From positions 8,643,001 to 8,707,000 of the forward strand of contig NC_059401.1 in NCBI RefSeq assembly GCF_905220565.1: a stretch of DNA of 64,000 nucleotides, in the 5' to 3' direction. The DNA comes from Melitaea cinxia (Eukaryota; Arthropoda; Insecta; Lepidoptera; Nymphalidae). Made by a program: the position numbers and the translations under genes. This document shows positions 13,001 to 23,366 of this stretch, in pieces (positions within the stretch are counted from its first letter, which is position 1; each line of letters begins with the position of its first letter). Below the pieces are notes generated by a model, which had not been told where the DNA came from, searched no databases, and saw only the letters and a program-made list of their open reading frames with translations.

Positions 13001-16000
13001 ATTTTACAAATTAAAATATAAATTGTTGTTAAAAGTAAACCAACGTTTCGAAATGAAGATATTTATTTAATTATTTAAAAGATATGGTTTAATAATGCAG
13101 AGAAGAAGCACTCGCTGTAACTATCGCTCCCTAATACCTCGATAATTTTTATACGAATTGGAAGTATCTAGAAGTAAGAAATAGTAGCCAAAAAATAATA
13201 ACCATTCAAGGTAAGTGGAGTTGCCGATAGCTAGTCGTCGTAAGAAAGTGAATTCCCAACAATTATATTATTTTCTCTCATACCTAAAAAGGTCACCTAT
13301 AAAAACTAAATATATAGTATTTTTATGCACTTACTGTGTGGAACCAATGTCTCCTGAGTTGATACTATAATAGCCTTATCCCTTGCAGATAAGACAACTG
13401 TGAGACATACTAGATGTTCGTCCCGACTATTGTTGATATTTCGAACTAAGGTCAGCAGTCTCACGCAATGCGGGTCGGTGCGTGGATCGGAGTACTTCTC
13501 CACGCAAATCCACGTTGAGTACGTCAAACCAGTTTGAGGTGGAAATACTCTATCTCCTGCAAAATTAAAGTATTACAAAATACGGAAAATTATATTAAAT
13601 ACATAAATAACCAATTATGCAGTCGGATACAGCTATATAATATACTAACTTATTTATTTTTAGAAAAAGTATACTTAATTAAAATGTAGTAAGTAAAGTA
13701 AGTAAAATAATAAAAGTGATAAGTAATAATATACAATAGTCGTACCTGAGCCAATTCCGCCAAGAGTGGCATTGTCTTGCGTTCCCAGTGCATTCAGATT
13801 AGCTGATTGAGGTGCGATGCTCGGTAAATACAAACAACCGAATCCTTCCGCAGACATGTCGAATTCCACGAACGGTGGTTGAGTGCACGAGTTCTGCGAT
13901 CTAAATAACAAATTCGTATTTAGGTTTTTTAATTCAAAATCATGCCTGTACAGGTGTGTCAGGACTCTTGGTAGAAGGCGTACCTATTTCTCATAATAAT
14001 ACCACAGCCTATGAAACATACAGTCGGCCAACGGACACGTCTAGACAGAGCAATCGTGTGGGGTTTGCGGGGTGAGAAAGGCGCGATAGCGAGCCCTAGC
14101 TGCCATACACTCGTTTGGGACAAGTCAGTCGGGGTTGACGCTTTTTAATTTCATTGTTATATAAGTGTTTTGTTTGAGTTGTGCGTATTTATATTTTATA
14201 ATGGTTCATACTACATTAAAATTTCATCATATCAACACTTAAAGAACATTAATTTTAATACAAAACCATGCGCCTGCTTCCCGTCTGAATTTTTATTAAA
14301 ATTGTTTCTACGTATCAGAATCTACCTCATCGTCAAACTCAACAATCGCAATCTGCAAACTAGTAAATCTAAATGTCGAAAATATCATTTAGTTTCACAT
14401 TTGTAGATTTTAAGAGAATCCGTATCAGTAGTTTTTTTTTTTTTTTTTTGGTATCTAGAGAATATTATTAAAAGGACATCTGCTTATAATAATAATTATG
14501 GTAATATGGTAATAAGTATGGTAATTTAGGTATTAGTAAGTTATACTAGCCTGTCTAATTTGTATTTTTTTTTTTGTATTTCTTTATAATAAACCTCGTC
14601 ATATTATGTACTTCAATATTTTTTTCATTTTATTCGTCGTACTCTACACACATAAATACGAATACACAATTGTAGAACGGATGATATAAAATATATATTA
14701 TATTGCAACAACCCTGCAGCAATGACGAATGTCTACACAAAAGCGGCATTGCGCGTGACTTCAAACGCGTTGGCCCATTGGTTCTTTTTAAGCTGTGATA
14801 ATACTATTTTAATAAGATGAATTGCTTAAATGCCTGATTACGTTGTATTCTATGAAACCCACTTTACAATATGCAAATCTTGGCGTAAATAATGATGGTA
14901 AAGTTATTTGTGTATATGTGAATCACGGTATGAATTCGTGGTCGACTGTAATAAATTCTGTTATAGTTGATGCTAAGTTACCTGTAATCTCGAGGCGTAG
15001 TCATGGACACCAGTGTTTTAATCCGAGTGAGAGGAACCGGCCCGCCCGGCTGCCATGGTTGCCCCNNNNNNNNNNNNNNNNNNNNNNNNNNNNNNNNNNN
15101 NNNNNNNNNNNNNNNNNNNNNNNNNNNNNNNNNNNNNNNNNNNNNNNNNNNNNNNNNNNNNNNNNNNNNNNNNNNNNNNNNNNNNNNNNNNNNNNNNNNN
15201 NNNNNNNNNNNNNNNNNNNNNNNNNNNNNNNNNNNNNNNNNNNNNNNNNNNNNNNNNNNNNNNNNGTACTGATAGTGTAGAATACAATATGTATTAACTG
15301 TAGCATGTCGTGTTCAATTAATTCATTTCCTTTCAGTTTTCCCTCCAGCGAAACGAGGACACTTGTCACATATACAAATCCGCTAACCTACATGTATCAA
15401 AATTTTTAATCAAACAAAAGACAGTATAAAATTATCTACTTACAGCACTCATTGTTTATATTTCATAAAATTTTGTCTTTTTAAAGAGCTACTTCCTTGG
15501 AAATGAGAATTAGGTTATATTATTACATTCACAACATTTTCTCTAGACAGGTTATCTCATTATTTGCCACAAAAATAATATAACCGTACAGTGTACATAA
15601 TTGACAACAATTTCCATTTCAACATACCTTACGAAAAATAGTTCTAGTCCGATGGGAGTCTCTCAGGCACACGAGGAGAGCCTTCAATATCTGTAACTTA
15701 AGTTTCAAGGCATCGTTCGGTGCTGCATGCATCCCGCACAGTAGCGCCGCCATGTCTTCTTCGCCAGACCCGCTCACTATCAACTCTCTTATAACACCTG
15801 TTTATAATATTTGATCAATAGCAGAAGCTGTGCTGTAACTACATACTAAAAAACCAAACCATAATGACAGCAACTATCTCCATTGCCACTAGTTCCCGCT
15901 GTACATTACTATTTTTCAAACTTTGATCTTAAATATTACAACTAAGAGGTATTTTTTTTACGCTTCCATTTTTAAATTTAGAATAAAGATGTTATTGCAT

Positions 16001-19000
16001 GCCTCCAAAGAGGCTATGCTTTATTCTCACAAAATTAAAAGTACAGGAAGTACTTACTCTTAAACCTCTATAATTTTATACACTTCAGCCTATCGCAGTC
16101 CTCTGCTGGACATACTATATTACCGTTTAATTCGAATTAAATTTTATACATTTAATTATAATAATATTATTATATTTAATGAAACAACTTTTTTCGGATT
16201 TTATCGCGGTTTATTAACTTTTGATTCCCGACGTTTCGGATACTTTACAGCAACCATGGTCACGGGAGGACTGAGTCCTCAATAAAATCCGAAAAAAGTT
16301 TTTTCATTAAATGAGTAAAATTCGCGTAAACATTAGAAAACAATATTATTATATTTTATTTTTATCCTAATATTACTATCTTTCGTGAGGGTAAATTAAA
16401 TGAAAACTTTATAACTGTTACTTTAGTTTCGAAATTGAATTTGGGCGGTATATCTACATCTATTTTTAAAGTAAAGCATTATATTTATCTTTATCGAATT
16501 CAAGTAAATCTTACCTAAAGCTTTGTTTCTACAGGACTCGTGTACAACCATACCGTGAACGCACTTCGCTCCACCACAATCTCTAAAAACGTTACAATTA
16601 TTCACATTTCCGTTTAACAGAGCTGTCAAGCCTTCCATGACCAAAGCACCTAATTCTTGTTCCTCATCGTCCGCATTGGGATCTCTTATTAGCGAATCCT
16701 GTCTAGACTGTCTTTTTTTCCTTTCTGGCGGTTTGGGAGAATCTGTTGCCGTATCAGACTCCTTTTTAGTCTTCTCTTCTTCCAATAACTGTTTATCTTT
16801 AAGAAATACTGCATAGCGCGACAGACAAGTCACGAATACTTCAAGCATTCCCACTTCCCGGTACACATCTTTGAATATAACATTATGTCTGCAAGCAGAA
16901 TTTTAATAATTAACATCATATACACCTTTAATTTTATGCTTTCGACAATTACCATATTGTAACCAAAATCAAACTTACTTTAGTATATTTAATAATGTTT
17001 TCATGCATAAAATACTACAACTCCTCGATCTATTCGCTTTCAGTAACAAAGAGAGCGATATCAATTCCTTGCAGGGCACAAAATTCAACTGAAAAACTAT
17101 AAATTCGAGTAGCTCAAAAAATTTCTCTTGTATCTCCGAGTTTTTTGTGTGTATTCTCTCTGAAAACTGACTGAGAGTGTTCTGATTTTCTAAAATGAAG
17201 TAGTTTGCGTTGTCTGCGTGGTATACACTCGATATGGCGTCGAGGATAGTACAACAAAGAGCTGGAGAATTGGATTTCATAAATACTGATTGCAGTACCT
17301 GGAAGATATAAATGAAAATATGTTTATCTGGAAGATATAAATGAAAATATGTTTATGTAATTGTCACTACAACTCGTTTATACGCCAACTAAGTTAAATC
17401 CTCGCTACCACGTTTTTTTATATAACTACCTCGGCAAACAAGCGTACATCTCACGTGATGGTAAGCGATTGCCGTAGCTTATAGACGCTTGCAACACCAG
17501 AAGCATCGCAAGCGTGTTGCCGACCCTACCCTCAAACCCCCCCCCCCCCCCCTGAGGGAGGAGCTCTGGTCATACACTTACCCACCAACAGGAACACAAC
17601 ACTGCTTGAAACGGTATTATTTAGCTGTGATCTTTTGTAAGGTACTACCCTAGTTGGGCTGCTCCATATTTTGAGTAGGAAATTACCTGCTGTGCCCTAC
17701 GTCAGTTGGAAGTTGAAGGTTTTTGAAAACTATAACCTTAGGTAGGCTGGTAAAAGTGATGGCTTAGTGATTATTAAATAATTTACTATTATATAATAAA
17801 CATATGGGTTGACTGGTAGAGATCTCTTTTAAAGATAAGTTCCCCCTTGCAAACTTCTTATATTATAATGACGATGAACGTAGTCCTAGTAGTAGTAGAC
17901 CTAGAGCAGAAATCCTAACTCCAGATGCGACGATTCACAAAATCTGCATATCTAAATAATTAAGCCAACTCCTAAATTCGTTATTTTAAGGGAATAAATT
18001 CTTCAACCTTATTTATTATCTTAATATTATTCATATTAACATAAATACAACTTGAACTGACCTGAAATGCTTGTACATTTCTAACTGCCTGTCCAGGTGT
18101 AGAAGGTTGCGGTAAAACAAATCCTTGTAACTGGAACAGTTCTGTGTTAGCTCTGGTGGGTCTCAGTTCAGAAAACCCACAAGCACAGAGAGATGATATC
18201 ATAAGAACTAAGTTCCTTAAAGCGGCTCGCGCTTCCGTCCCGCTCAAGCGTTCTTCTTCTAATCTAAATTTGAAATAAGATGTTGTCTTTAAATCTTTTA
18301 TGAAATTAATAGATGTTATTAGCATAGCGAGACTAGAACAAACTTGTTGCAGACTCCTGCGATTTTTTTTTTTACTTAGAATTAGACAAAACCCAAAAAG
18401 GGTTTTAATACATTTTAGTAAAAGCCTTGGGATAAAAAATGATAGTATAGAAATGGGTAGTAAATATAGACCCCTAGCAGCTTGATTTGTAATCACGTTA
18501 TAGATGCTAATTAATTAAAGTTTTTTAAAAGCCAAACAGACATTTTTAAACAATATAAAAATACTTTTAAGGTTTATTTTTACAGTTTTCAAGGTTTCAA
18601 TTAATGTTGAAAATATGTTTTTTTTTCCAAGCCGTAACCGATTTTCTCTTGAGTCTACCATCGATTTCCTATAGAAAATTGTATATTATAAATTGTTCTA
18701 TGAACTATATTGTACAAAATTGCTTTTAGGTTACGGAGATTTGCATGGTATTAAAGAGAAACTATAACTACATCCTACATTAAGAAACAATACAATAAAA
18801 AGAAAAATGAATTCATGTCACGAGGTACTAAGCATGCAAAAAAATGTTACTAAAAGTATAACTAAACACAAAAATTAAATAGTGCTTACCCAGATGTTAA
18901 GTAATCGGGCACTTCTTGTCTCTCATGTCTGTGATGACAAAAAAAAAATGTAAAGAAATAAAAATACTACAAAACCTAAGCAAACAAAATGTGTAGGCCT

Positions 19001-22000
19001 ATATTACTTCTACAAAATATACACATGCGTTAAATCCTAACAACATTTAAGAATTATAATTATACTTACTTTAGAAGAAATTCTGATAAAAATAAATATC
19101 CTTGACAAGACCGAAAGTCGTCCAATAGTAATTGACTTACTTCACTGGAATCTTTTAAGAAGCAAAATACTGCTACAAACATTTCCACTACCTGAAAGGG
19201 AAGAATAATGAATTTTAAGGAGTTTTAACTTGTATAGAAATAACCTAGGTTTTTGGTCTTAAGTACGACTAATAAAAATAGATTTGTTTTTGTTAATGAA
19301 AGTTGTTTTACATATAATATTTGGTGTATTTGAATTATCAGAAGAATAGAATAGAGTCAACGAAATTCTTATTTGTTTAAATTCAAATATATTATAAGAC
19401 AAAGTCAATCTATTCGTATACTTATTATTAGAAATGATTGATTAAATAATCACCTCCAATGGTGTTAGTTCTGGAATTTTTTGCATGTTTTCAATACAGA
19501 GACCAACACATCCTTTGTCTGTAATAAATGACATTATAAAGTATTAGAATAAAGAAGATAATACAATAAATAATAGACAAACACCGTAAAATTAAACAAA
19601 GAATAATTGTAATATTTGTATTATGTATATGTTGTGTTGTGTGAGACGCGCATATGTTGCAAACCTTATGATTTTCTCACACATCGTAATTTATATGTAT
19701 ATACACAACATGCTCATTTGTTAGTCACGTATTTTGCTGTTCTGCTAACAAGAAAACTTTAAATCAATACTGTTTCACAAGTATAGAGAATTACTGTCCT
19801 TTAACAAAAATGTGAAAAGTTTTACATAATCTTACAGTTTTCAAAATTATACTTTTCATTGTCTTTATGAATAAAATGCAAGTAATTTAGTTGCACTGTT
19901 ACATATTTTGTTTGTTTGTAAAGATTCATCAAATATTATGGACATTCTATTTAAAATTTTTTTCTTTATATAAATTGTAACTTACTGTGAATATAATGTA
20001 CAACAGACTGAGTCAATCCATGCCTAGATAAGGTCATTAATACTTCAGCTGCGGACTTTCTCCACATCATATTATAGGGAGCACACCATGCTGTTATGGC
20101 AGAGAATAATAAACTTAAATCATCTTTCCTTGCCAGCTCTTCGCATGGAAAAGGGTGACTACATAATCTCACCAAAACCTGTAAAAAATATACATTCAAT
20201 GAAACATATTGCTTCACCGGTGACGCAAAAAAAATCTTATTACATTAAATATTAAAATATAAATAAGTAGCTTGACCCACTGACTAAATTTTTTTAAATA
20301 ATAAATTCATATATATTTTTTTTTCTTTTACACTAACCATGCCCTGACGTTAACAGACAAAAACAAGAATGATCCAAATTGGGTGCAGTCGTTCAGAAAA
20401 TACATTTCATTGGGTCATTTTTATGTATATAGAATATAACTAGTAGAAAAGTTACCTGCACAAAAATTTTTTGTAAGAGTATCCTCCTTTCTCTTGGTGT
20501 AAACTCGCTGTTGTCATCTTGCACATCTGCCTCTGACTCGGGTATTTCCGGTAAATCAAAAAAGAGATACAAACATTTGACTAACGTGGAGGGGATAGCT
20601 GCAGTAGTCATAACCTAGACAAAAAGATTTAATAATTATATTTTAATATGAATATTAATTAATGTAAATAAAAGCAAAAATAATCATAATATACATATAA
20701 AATACCATTTAAACATTTTTTCTGAACCTAAAAAATATTTTAGGTCAATTTATATTTTAAAAATCAATTAATAATACATATACACACATATTATATAAGT
20801 TTAGTTTAAATTCTTTTTCTGGACTTAACAACATTATTTAAAAATATATAATTATATAATTTTATTTAACCTACTAAATTGACATAAGGTTTACTTTTAA
20901 ATCTATAATATTTGAACTAATCTATAATATTGAACGCGTTAATCTCAAGAATTAAGATTGGAACTGAAAAATGACTTTGAAGTTCGATAATCTATTTACC
21001 GACGAAGGCTATAGGTTATATAATATTTTAGCAGGTACGTGTTTTCCTCTAATTGATGTGGGTGAAACCGCGGGGCACAGCTAGTATAGCCATAATATAA
21101 AATTCAACTGATATTATATTTTATCAATTTCTAGCCAGTATGCTAAAACAAACCTGTATTAATGATTGATCACCAGCTGCCAACAAATTTAGTGTAGAGA
21201 GAAGCATCCAACCATTGCTGGACTCTTCAGAATTTTCAATTTCTAGAAATTTAGCTATAGCACAACTAGCTGCCTCTGTGCTTTGGTTGCTAGCTCTTTT
21301 CCTTATTTCAGACACCATGAGCTTTGAAACTTGTTGACAAAAAGATAATATATCCCAAAACTTTTCATTCATTTCACTCGATGGACTTGTACCAAACACC
21401 TGTTTTTAAAATATTCTATTGTTGTTGAAAAAAATTCAACTAATGTATATATATTGGAAGAAGCAGGATTAGTTTAATCTTTGTAATACAAGTGACAATT
21501 AACAAAAAATGCACTCGTATACACTTTAAACATTATTCTACAATTTTTTAAAGTAATTTACAAAACCATTAAAACAAAAACATACACAGCTTGTATATTT
21601 ATTAAGATTATAACATTATTTAGAACCAAATCTTTTTTAAATTATCTTATAATGTATGTTACTGGTGTATGGACAGATATTATTATTGTAGTCACTCCCA
21701 ATTTTCTATTATTTAAAAATAATGATTTTTAAAAGTATACTTCTAATTACCAAATAATATTAAAAAATTAATTTCCTAAATTTATAAAATTTAATAATAA
21801 ATATGTAATGCCATTAATTGTATACAAAAGAATTTAAATTAAGAATTAAAAACTACATAGAATACCTTGCAAAAGAGAGGTAGCATGTTATACAATTTAT
21901 CATCTTTTTCTGCTTCAGTCAAGGGTTGTGGAGGATGGGTATATTCGGCAAAAAGTTTTTTTAGGTGCATCAAACCCAGCTGGATGTGAGAAGACGAGCT

Positions 22001-22066
22001 CGAATTCTCTGAAGGCTCCACAGATGTTGAGGCGGACGCCCCACGCAATTTGCGCATTAGGTTCAT
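308..22066 (-). CDS. bchs: Blue cheese / WDFY3 (ALFY) BEACH-family autophagy scaffold, 5' part, runs off left edge
   Basis: Giant cytoplasmic scaffold that brings ubiquitinated aggregates to the autophagy machinery; family members are about 3,500 residues. I placed 26 exons on the minus strand: 22066-21866, 21399-21154, 20614-20456, 20178-19986, 19518-19454, 19191-19070, 18928-18890, 18263-18062, 17298-16979, 16888-16515, 15797-15628, 15387 into a gap, gap to 14982, 13900-13746, 13556-13335, 12932-12783, 12427-12258, 11740-11366, 9567-9283, 9067-8487, 6502-6353, 5291-4997, 4077-3957, 3392-3217, 1103-894, 486-308. All have GT-AG borders and phases that add up: 697 codons before the gap, about 1,051 after. 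The start MNLMRKLRG resembles the vertebrate WDFY3 start. Landmarks in family order include TLVKCLYLFFDLP, RKSAAEVLMTLSRHGL, ADNANYFILE, LTRIKTLVSMTTP, SSHENATP and LNSHILHL. The PH-BEACH, WD40 and FYVE regions lie left of the window. Identification rests on remembered family sequence. Confidence 0.93.
1735..2105 (+). repeat. Dispersed lepidopteran SINE-like repeat, near full length
   Basis: Starts with ATCATCACATCA and a 'cagtctactactataggc' segment, then 'cacgctgggcaggcggctt', 'gctgctgcccgtcttcggc', 'ccaaggtagtagtggaac', and ends at 'accgtaaccacacagca'. The same order of blocks recurs at 4173-4331, 33430-33742 and, inverted, at 27655-27780 and 52455-52823. It lies in a bchs intron. The 68-codon open frame inside it is incidental. 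Confidence 0.85.
2499..2532. repeat. (ATT)n microsatellite
   Basis: About ten ATT units in a bchs intron. Confidence 0.8.
4161..4331 (+). repeat. Truncated copy of the dispersed repeat with target-site duplication
   Basis: The 5' part of the same repeat as at 1735, ending after 'gctggcttt'. It is flanked by near-identical 12-bp direct repeats: cagaaaattcat at 4161-4172 and cagaaaatttat at 4320-4331. The duplication marks this as a retroposed insertion. Confidence 0.8.
4334..4560 (-). repeat. tRNA-derived SINE, degenerate
   Basis: Read on the minus strand it begins ACGACGTG, carries a B-box-like GTTCGATCCC at about 4484-4495, and ends in TTTATTTATTT. It belongs to the same family as 32150-32356 and 56622-56965. 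Confidence 0.75.
4997..9567 (-). CDS. bchs: bchs exons 19-22: central armadillo region
   Basis: Exons 9567-9283, 9067-8487, 6502-6353 and 5291-4997. Landmarks: GLIAMAQDVECLYAGVKALV, GYQTLAMLLKKKKPLLNSH, DLICDLDVWLNAPGGL, MRELQLVPKLLYVV, GTDWLLCFMQENVHPSTV, GAGSGGWLRHTELASQQAG, VPELYYLLFGLALGQPMQ. The join from exon 20 to 21 restores R-F-R-E-G, and the join from exon 21 to 22 restores the Trp of LLAW-LSLF, which supports both splice sites. The last two exons are strongly GC-rich. The intron between exons 20 and 21 carries a 1.2-kb inverted-repeat element and other repeats. Confidence 0.9.
6000..6235. repeat. Dispersed intronic repeat (unassigned)
   Basis: Contains 'gcataacttttttgttt', 'gaaccgattgacatgaaac' and 'cgtttctgaggttagcgtgc', a layout seen in many lepidopteran interspersed repeats. 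I see only this copy in the window, so the assignment is from family knowledge. Confidence 0.4.
6555..6860. repeat. SINE tail plus inverted SINE-like fragment
   Basis: 6562-6640 matches the 3' part of the SINE at 56622-56965 ('ctctgatccttgctcc', 'gaggcctatgcccat'). 6790-6860 resembles, in reverse, the 'aggagctctgg' and 'taagcgattgccgt' parts of the repeat at 17412. Confidence 0.55.
6951..8168. mobile_element. Non-autonomous DNA element with 18-bp terminal inverted repeats
   Basis: TTAAGAGCCATTTCACAA at 6951-6968 is matched exactly, inverted, at 8151-8168. No transposase frame lies between them. TTAA is present at both ends, which would fit a piggyBac-like target, but TA-target families are not excluded. 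It lies in the bchs intron between exons 20 and 21. Confidence 0.65.
8195..8460 (-). repeat. Inverted copy of 'GAAGTCGGTTTTTT' dispersed repeat
   Basis: Reverse complement carries 'cgtcgatgtaaattgaagtc', as in the copies near 35880 and 36205. It reaches close to the donor of bchs exon 20 (8487). Confidence 0.55.
9588..11149. mobile_element. DNA transposon remnant with perfect 31-bp terminal inverted repeats
   Basis: 31 bases from 9588 (CTGTTTTTTTTCGCTACG...) recur exactly inverted at 11119-11149. Flanking TATA on both sides is compatible with a TA target. Inside, 10064-10168 reads MDAQPSTLLRKRDEENFSP then decays into stops and a basic, helix-turn-helix-like stretch, probably the 5' end of a dead transposase. 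A second inverted pair lies within it (10376-10412 and 10745-10782), enclosing the MITE at 10578-10716. The whole sits in the bchs intron between exons 18 and 19. Confidence 0.75.
10578..10716. mobile_element. Foldback MITE, diverged copy of that at 38286-38423
   Basis: Left arm 'actttcaatattctatctat' and right arm inverted. It is the same family as the nearly perfect copy at 38286-38423 but with many changes between the arms, so it is older. Confidence 0.65.
11366..13900 (-). CDS. bchs: bchs exons 14-18: ConA/LamG-like domain
   Basis: Exons 13900-13746, 13556-13335, 12932-12783, 12427-12258 and 11740-11366 encode the jelly-roll-like region of BEACH proteins. Landmarks in order: PPFVEFDMSAEGFGCLYLP; FPPQTGLTYSTWICVEKYS; CVRLLTLVRN; EGQWHHLALLFNRAVLKN; LHYVSANPGGGAATLSGA; YCVIGTPPQWRR; AEEKVVFGINARAISQL; KAIAKQLGMSSHENATP; VGYLGVRVFSPKPAAIM. 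The WHHL motif is typical of this fold. Exons 12932-12783 and 12427-12258 are very GC-rich with G/C third positions, whereas the neighbouring exons are not. Out-of-frame open frames over these two exons are by-products of that composition. Confidence 0.92.
14982..15065 (-). CDS. bchs: bchs exon 13 fragment at gap edge
   Basis: In the frame that joins exon 14 in phase 2 it reads GGPVPLTRIKTLVSMTTPRDYR. This is the conserved segment just before the ConA-like domain in WDFY3. The donor is AG|GTAACT. The 5' end of the exon is lost in the gap. A misleading open frame on the same strand (GNHGSRAGRF...) is not the coding one. Confidence 0.88.
15066..15265. other. Assembly gap (200 N) inside bchs
   Basis: Exactly 200 N. 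The left and right flanks both code for bchs but correspond to family positions that are several hundred residues apart. The gap size is therefore a placeholder, and at least several exons are absent from this assembly. Confidence 0.97.
15266..15387 (-). CDS. bchs: bchs exon 12, cut by assembly gap
   Basis: The acceptor follows TACATGTAG, and the frame continues exon 11 in phase 0 as VSGFVYVTSVLVSLEGKL, matching the family segment after FRK. The last readable residues are LIHIVFYTIST, then the N run starts inside the exon. No donor is visible. Confidence 0.9.
15628..22066 (-). CDS. bchs: bchs exons 1-11: N-terminal armadillo-like region
   Basis: Eleven exons give a continuous 697-codon frame. 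Exon 1 carries the start codon at 22066-22064 and a Ser-rich low-complexity stretch that is not conserved in vertebrates. Exons 2-9 are helical and ARM-like, and include EIRKRASNQSTEAAS, KIFVQVLVRLCSHP and CKELISLSLLLKANRS. Exon 10 has a charged linker (about 40 residues rich in E, K, S, R) before the GALVMEGLTALLNGNVNN segment. Exon 11 ends LRDSHRTRTIFRK. Two exons are tiny (65 and 39 nt). Codon use here is AT-ending, unlike several later exons. Introns are short (about 0.1-0.9 kb) and mostly repeat-free, except for a SINE-like copy in the intron between exons 8 and 9. Confidence 0.92.
16189..16311. mobile_element. Short foldback element (MITE)
   Basis: Ends 'acttttttcggattttat' and, inverted, 'ataaaatccgaaaaaagt'. 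The core 'cagcaaccatggtcacggga' recurs in the opposite orientation at 60776-60893. It lies in the bchs intron between exons 10 and 11. Confidence 0.65.
17299..17356. repeat. Tandem 29-bp duplication covering the exon 9 splice acceptor
   Basis: 17299-17327 and 17328-17356 are identical 29-bp units. On the minus strand each ends in TATATCTTCCAG, so the 3' splice site of bchs exon 9 exists twice, 29 nt apart. Confidence 0.9.
17412..17705 (+). repeat. SINE-like dispersed repeat
   Basis: Matches 49244-49530 over most of its length ('cggcaaacaagcgtac', 'gcaacaccagaagcatc', 'gggctgctccatattttgag'). A poly-C run of about 16 interrupts it near 17537. Partial inverted copies occur near 6800 and 28690-28785. 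Confidence 0.75.
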
Positions 22067-22737
22067 TGTGTTAATGATTAATAATTCCCGATCAAAAACA
22101 TTTTTAAAATAATTTAATGAAATTAGATTTCTTTATACGTTACTTTTCCATTTTTATTCCATCTTTAATAAATTAAAAATATTTTTACAATACACATAAG
22201 CTTTTCCGCTGACTTAATTCTTTGATTTACATAGTGAAATACAAACAAAATATATTTTTCTTGTTCATAAGTGTATTAATAAATATTAAGATTTTTTTAA
22301 TAATTATGTATAATACACTTTTTTATTTTATTAACAATTTTATTAATGACAAATTCTACTGTACACCCACAGTACTTTTATTTTAATACTAGAGATGTCG
22401 GTGACTCGGTGACTCGGTGTACTTGTTAAGTTGTTAACTTGTTATGTTGTAGAAATAAGCCGAATAAGCTATCGATTAAATAAAAATATTCGAAATATTC
22501 AAACAAGTGGCTATTTTTTATAAGCAATTGAATTACGTATTGAATTGAATCACGTATATTTTCATATAAAGTATTATTAGGAAAATTTCGCGACAGTTCC
22601 CAAAGTTCGATTAAGTCTCCAACTTCGTTAAAACATTATATTAATTTTTAACAAAATGTCTCTTTTTTGCATAAGTTTGCATTAATCGCATTGAGACGGT
22701 AGAATGGGCATTGCGGTCGTTGTGTACGCTTAGTCAG
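22067..22737. promoter_or_regulatory. bchs 5' flank, promoter not resolved
   Basis: The AT-rich region upstream of the bchs start presumably holds the 5' UTR and promoter. I see no clear TATA box. A short direct repeat 'ggtgactcggtgactcggtg' lies at about 22399. Nothing else can be supported. Confidence 0.35.
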
Positions 22738-22795
22738 TGATCCCAAATGTACGATAATTATCATACATGTACGATAATTTCATACCTATTTACAA

Positions 22796-22822
22796 AGAGC
22801 AACACGGAGGGGAGTAGCCATG
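22796..22822 (+). repeat. Left 27-bp inverted repeat
   Basis: Exact inverted match to 26401-26427. Confidence 0.9.
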
Positions 22823-22947
22823 TACAGGCGTTACCCTGTGTCAAGGTATAAGACCAACTGGCCATATGCGTACAATAAAACTAGTTGCAGCCGCACTGAT
22901 CAATAGACTAAATCTAGTTGCGCGATTAAACCAACTTCCTTCAAAAA

Positions 22948-23027
22948 ATGCCAAATTGTTCTGTTTTAGGCTGCAAAAGGAGATCTGTCACGTCAAATTT
23001 ACTAAAAGATGGCGTTACTTTTCATAT
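22948..23027 (+). pseudogene. THAP-domain first exon
   Basis: ATG at 22948 gives MPNCSVLGCKRRS...GVTFHM with a donor AT|GTAAGT in phase 2. The MPxC-x4-C start and the GVTFH block are the THAP signature (first half of the C2CH zinc module). I found no continuation exon before the LINE or after it, so this is probably a transposon remnant. It could instead be the first exon of a host THAP gene that has been interrupted. Confidence 0.55.
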
Positions 23028-23336
23028 GTAAGTATTTTTTAATCACATTATTACTGTATACTTCTTTTAAACCTTTTTTAAATTTAAAAGTTACAAATGT
23101 ATTCGGTCGTGTTGTTTCGTATTTGTTTACCAACACAGGCCGCTCGCCCTCATACAATATGCGGATCGGTCGAGCGACTGATCCGAGTCTATTTCCGAGA
23201 AGTCACTGTCACCGAGCGATAGCGTTGTTACCGGTTTGTAGATCGTTATCGATAAAAACGGCAAAGGCAAAGGAGGAGACAGATATTTTCGAGATTTTGA
23301 TTTATTTAAAATATTATATTCACCTATATCGTCTTT

Positions 23337-23366
23337 GTAATTATTATTATCATTATTATTATTATC
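23337..23366. repeat. (TTA)n tract at LINE 3' end
   Basis: ATTATTATTATC-type repeat; on the minus strand it is (TAA)n directly after the LINE 3' end. Dong-type LINEs are known to insert in TAA repeats. Confidence 0.75.

Noticed and set aside
15001..15369. Open frames that run through the N block
   Set aside because: Open only because N is not read as stop; the true exons on each side use different frames.
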